Source: Rhodoferax sp. (lineage in GTDB: Bacteria; Pseudomonadota; Gammaproteobacteria; Burkholderiales; Burkholderiaceae). Taken from it: a stretch of DNA of 8,736 nt. The translations under genes were made by a program, and so were the position numbers. Below the pieces are notes generated by a model, which searched no databases, had not been told where the DNA came from, and saw only the letters and a program-made list of their open reading frames with translations. This document shows, piece by piece, positions 7,391 to 8,736 of this stretch. Location: contig JAQGNA010000190.1 in NCBI GenBank assembly GCA_028292075.1, positions 1 to 8,736 of the forward strand. Direction: 5' to 3'. Within the stretch, counting starts at the first letter, position 1. The number at the start of each line of letters is the position of its first letter.

Positions 7391-7813
7391 CTAGGGCGCG
7401 TGGCAAGCGCAAGCGTGCTGTCCGGTGGCTGTCATGAACGATTCGAGGATCGCGCACGGATGGGAAGTGTCGCCATCGCAGGTCCTGCGCAGGGCTGTCA
7501 GCTGCTTCTCCAGCGCCTTCAGGGCCTGGATGCGGCTCTTGACGAGACCGATGTGTCCGTCGAGCAGGTCATTGACCTGAGCGCAGGACTGGTCCGGCGC
7601 CGCGGCGAATGCGAGCAGTTGCCGCACCTCCGCCAGGGGGATGTCCAGCGAGCGGCAATGGCGGATGAAATTCAGCCGGCTGAGGTGCCGATCGTCGTAA
7701 TTTCGGTACCCGGACGCATTGCGCCCCGGCTCCTCCAGCAGTCCTTCGCGTTCGTAGAAACGCACGGTCTGGACGTCGCATCCAGTCTTGCTCGCCAGCT
7801 CACCGATCTTCAT
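7391..7813 (-). CDS. cadR: MerR-family metal-responsive regulator, CadR/PbrR type
   Basis: This 140-residue cytoplasmic activator/repressor begins with a MerR winged-helix domain: MKIGELASKTGCDVQTVRFY helix-turn-helix, then the wing around R31-x3-GYRNY at 31-39. A dimerisation helix (about 80-112) and a metal loop follow. C77, C112 and C120 match the Cd/Pb-sensing Cys set of CadR and PbrR, and C12 and C53 are also in family positions. The copper sensor CueR lacks an equivalent of C77 and has a different C-terminal loop. The tail has an extra H133, C135, C137, H138 cluster (QHACACHAP). The start at 7813 has a GGGGGAA site; an open frame to 7897 would run through the operator and into the divergent gene. 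It probably controls the transporter at 7886 through the operator at 7831-7851 and represses itself. Control of the cus genes downstream is possible but unproven. Confidence 0.9.
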   Translation of the reverse strand: MKIGELASKTGCDVQTVRFYEREGLLEEPGRNASGYRNYDDRHLSRLNFIRHCRSLDIPLAEVRQLLAFAAAPDQSCAQVNDLLDGHIGLVKSRIQALKALEKQLTALRRTCDGDTSHPCAILESFMTATGQHACACHAP

Positions 7814-7827
7814 GATTCCCCCACTGC

Positions 7828-7858
7828 TTGACCCTGTACCTGCTACAGGGTTTCCAAT
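7828..7858 (+). promoter_or_regulatory. MerR-type promoter with long spacer, for the cation transporter gene
   Basis: A -35 element TTGACC (7828-7833) and a -10-like TCCAAT (7853-7858) are separated by 19 bp, the over-long spacer that MerR-family activators correct by DNA distortion. The expected transcription start is near 7864-7866, just before the AAGAGGA ribosome site at 7868-7874 and the ATG at 7886. On the minus strand the same DNA lies just upstream of the regulator start, which fits autoregulation. Confidence 0.8.
7831..7851. promoter_or_regulatory. Operator dyad ACCCTGTA-N5-TACAGGGT
   Basis: Perfect 8-bp inverted arms (7831-7838 and 7844-7851) flank CCTGC and lie across the -35/-10 spacer. 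The sequence closely resembles known CadR/PbrR operators, which read ACCCTATA or a similar half-site and then CTACAGGGT. This makes it the likely binding site of the regulator at 7391-7813. Confidence 0.85.
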
Positions 7859-7885
7859 GGTGGCACAAAGAGGAATCCGTCGCCC

Positions 7886-8506
7886 ATGTCTGCTCATTGC
7901 TGCTCCGCCCCCGTTGCCCCTTCGGTCGACCCCCGCTACCGCAAGGCGTTGTGGATCGCGCTGGTCCTGAACGCCTTGATGTTCGCCGTGGAGCTGGGTG
8001 CGTCCTGGAGCTCAGGTTCCGTGTCGCTGCTGGCGGACTCCATCGACTTCTTCGGCGACTCGGCCAATTACGCGCTGAGCCTGGCGGTGCTGGCCATGGC
8101 GGCCCCCGTTCGCTCCAGGGCGGCACTGTTCAAGGCTGCGTGCATGGGAGCTTTCGGCGTGTTCGTCCTCGGAAAGGCGGTATGGAATCTCCAGGCTGGT
8201 GTCGTGCCGGAGCCGGCCACGATGGGAGTGGTCGGTTTCGCTGCGTTGATCGTGAACGCAGGCGTGGCCGTGATGCTTTACCGCTTCCGCACCGGCGACG
8301 CCAACATGCGTTCGGTCTGGATCTGCTCCCGCAATGACGCCATCGGCAATCTCGCCGTGATGCTGGCAGCACTCGGCGTGCTGGGAACAGGCAGTGCCTG
8401 GCCCGACCTGGCCGTTGCGGCGATCATGGGCGGCCTTGCGCTCACGGGTTCGTGGACCGTGCTTCGACATGCGAGGGCTGAGCTACGCGGGGCGCCGGCA
8501 CACTGA
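7886..8506 (+). CDS. Short CDF-like cation transporter without C-terminal domain
   Basis: This 206-residue inner-membrane protein probably exports a divalent or soft metal by proton exchange. Six hydrophobic segments (about 21-40, 44-68, 81-100, 112-133, 145-167 and 172-192) match the membrane half of cation diffusion facilitators. The usual cytoplasmic domain is absent: the protein ends about 14 residues after TM6. TM2 carries D54-x3-D58 in LLADSIDFFGDSANY, the metal-site pair. In TM5 the usual H-x3-D is C147-x3-D151 in WICSRNDAIGN. The N-terminus has H4, C5 and C6 (MSAHCCS). The gene is divergent from the CadR/PbrR-type regulator, and its promoter holds the operator, so Cd, Pb or Zn is the likely substrate; that is inference. 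The start ATG at 7886 has AAGAGGA 11 bases upstream. Confidence 0.85.
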   Translation: MSAHCCSAPVAPSVDPRYRKALWIALVLNALMFAVELGASWSSGSVSLLADSIDFFGDSANYALSLAVLAMAAPVRSRAALFKAACMGAFGVFVLGKAVWNLQAGVVPEPATMGVVGFAALIVNAGVAVMLYRFRTGDANMRSVWICSRNDAIGNLAVMLAALGVLGTGSAWPDLAVAAIMGGLALTGSWTVLRHARAELRGAPAH

Positions 8507-8518
8507 TCCGGTCACTGC

Positions 8519-8539
8519 GCGACAACTAGCGACTGTCGC
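8519..8539. terminator. Weak stem-loop between convergent genes
   Basis: GCGACA (8519-8524) and TGTCGC (8534-8539) form a perfect 6-bp stem with a 9-base loop between the transporter stop at 8506 and the convergent small gene, overlapping the latter's last codons. There is no T-run on either side. It could serve as a bidirectional terminator by position, but it may be chance. Confidence 0.25.
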
Positions 8540-8732
8540 CTTGGGCACCGTCGTCGGACGCGCTGCCCGACTCATCGTCCGGTTCGGCTTGCATGCCCTG
8601 CTGGGCCTCGCCCGAGGTGCCCTGGACCTGATGGCCGCTGCGCTCGCTATTGTTGTCCTGGCTGGAATGGTTGCCGCGCTCGCGCGCCTGCTCCGACCGG
8701 CTGCCGGATGGATGTCCCTTGTTCTCCGCCAT
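8526..8732 (-). CDS. Small, highly hydrophilic hypothetical protein
   Basis: The 68 residues run from MAENKGHPSGSRSEQARERG to DDGAQGDSR. They are almost devoid of hydrophobic residues, lack Cys, Phe, Leu, Ile, Trp and Tyr, and are rich in Ser, Gly, Gln, Glu, Asp, Asn and Arg. The N-terminal half is basic and the C-terminal half acidic. Such composition predicts a disordered, hydrophilin-like protein; some of these are stress-induced, but I recognise no family and assign no function. The ATG at 8732 lies 4 bases from the window edge, so its ribosome-binding site and promoter are not visible, and an earlier start outside the window cannot be excluded. It converges on the cation transporter with a 19-base gap and is probably not part of the metal locus. 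Confidence 0.55.
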   Translation of the reverse strand: MAENKGHPSGSRSEQARERGNHSSQDNNSERSGHQVQGTSGEAQQGMQAEPDDESGSASDDGAQGDSR

Positions 8733-8736
8733 CTGT

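Noticed and set aside
7353..7457. Longer N-terminus for the Met/Cys/His protein
   Set aside because: It would overlap the 3' end of the regulator gene and place 35 residues before the signal-like helix. The internal Met at 7352 gives a normal signal peptide.
7814..7897. Longer N-terminus for the MerR regulator
   Set aside because: It would run through the operator and promoter and into the divergent gene. MerR-family proteins of this type begin MKIGELA, which is found at 7813.
1..8736. CRISPR array, tRNA, rRNA or intact transposase
   Set aside because: No regularly spaced repeats, no tRNA-like cloverleaf or conserved rRNA stretches, and no transposase motif were seen on either strand.

Overview
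This is a GC-rich bacterial window whose gene content and codon use suggest a betaproteobacterium, probably Burkholderiales. That placement is inferred from high GC, strong G/C third-position bias and family resemblance, not from a marker gene. The centre is a complete copper/silver efflux locus on the minus strand. It sits between the 3' end of an MFS transporter gene (left, plus strand) and a small hydrophilic protein gene (right, minus strand).

Layout, left to right: (1) 1-281, C-terminal end of an MFS permease. (2) 282-637, a gene-poor convergent gap with a possible insertion-sequence scar and two inverted repeats. (3) 638-982, a periplasmic CusF-like copper protein. (4) 972-4139, a CusA-type HME-RND pump. 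(5) 4136-5644, a CusB-type periplasmic adaptor with a second CusF domain fused to its C-terminus. (6) 5641-6873, a TolC/CusC-type outer-membrane channel. (7) 6948-7352, an unnamed exported Met/Cys/His-rich protein. (8) 7391-7813, a MerR-family regulator of the CadR/PbrR type. (9) 7814-7885, a divergent promoter region with a perfect MerR-type dyad inside a 19-bp -35/-10 spacer. (10) 7886-8506, plus strand, a short CDF-like cation transporter. (11) 8526-8732, a small, very hydrophilic protein.

The minus-strand genes run regulator, small metal-binding protein, cusC, cusB-cusF fusion, cusA, cusF. The cusC/cusB and cusB/cusA junctions are ATGA stop/start overlaps, and cusF starts inside the end of cusA, so these four genes are almost certainly one translationally coupled operon. 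The CusCBA trimer would span both membranes and move Cu(I)/Ag(I) from the periplasm, and possibly the cytoplasm, to the outside. The CusF modules would deliver periplasmic metal to it.

The most notable points are: two CusF modules in one operon with different ligand sets (His-Trp-Met-Met in the fused domain, His-Met-Met-Met in the free protein); a CusA that keeps the central Met triad but has lost several Met positions of the proposed relay; a tail-less CDF transporter with Cys where the TM5 His normally sits; and the pairing of a Cd/Pb-type MerR regulator with a Cu/Ag pump, with no copper-specific regulator visible. The gene families are known ones. I did not see a wholly unprecedented system, CRISPR array, RNA gene or intact mobile element.
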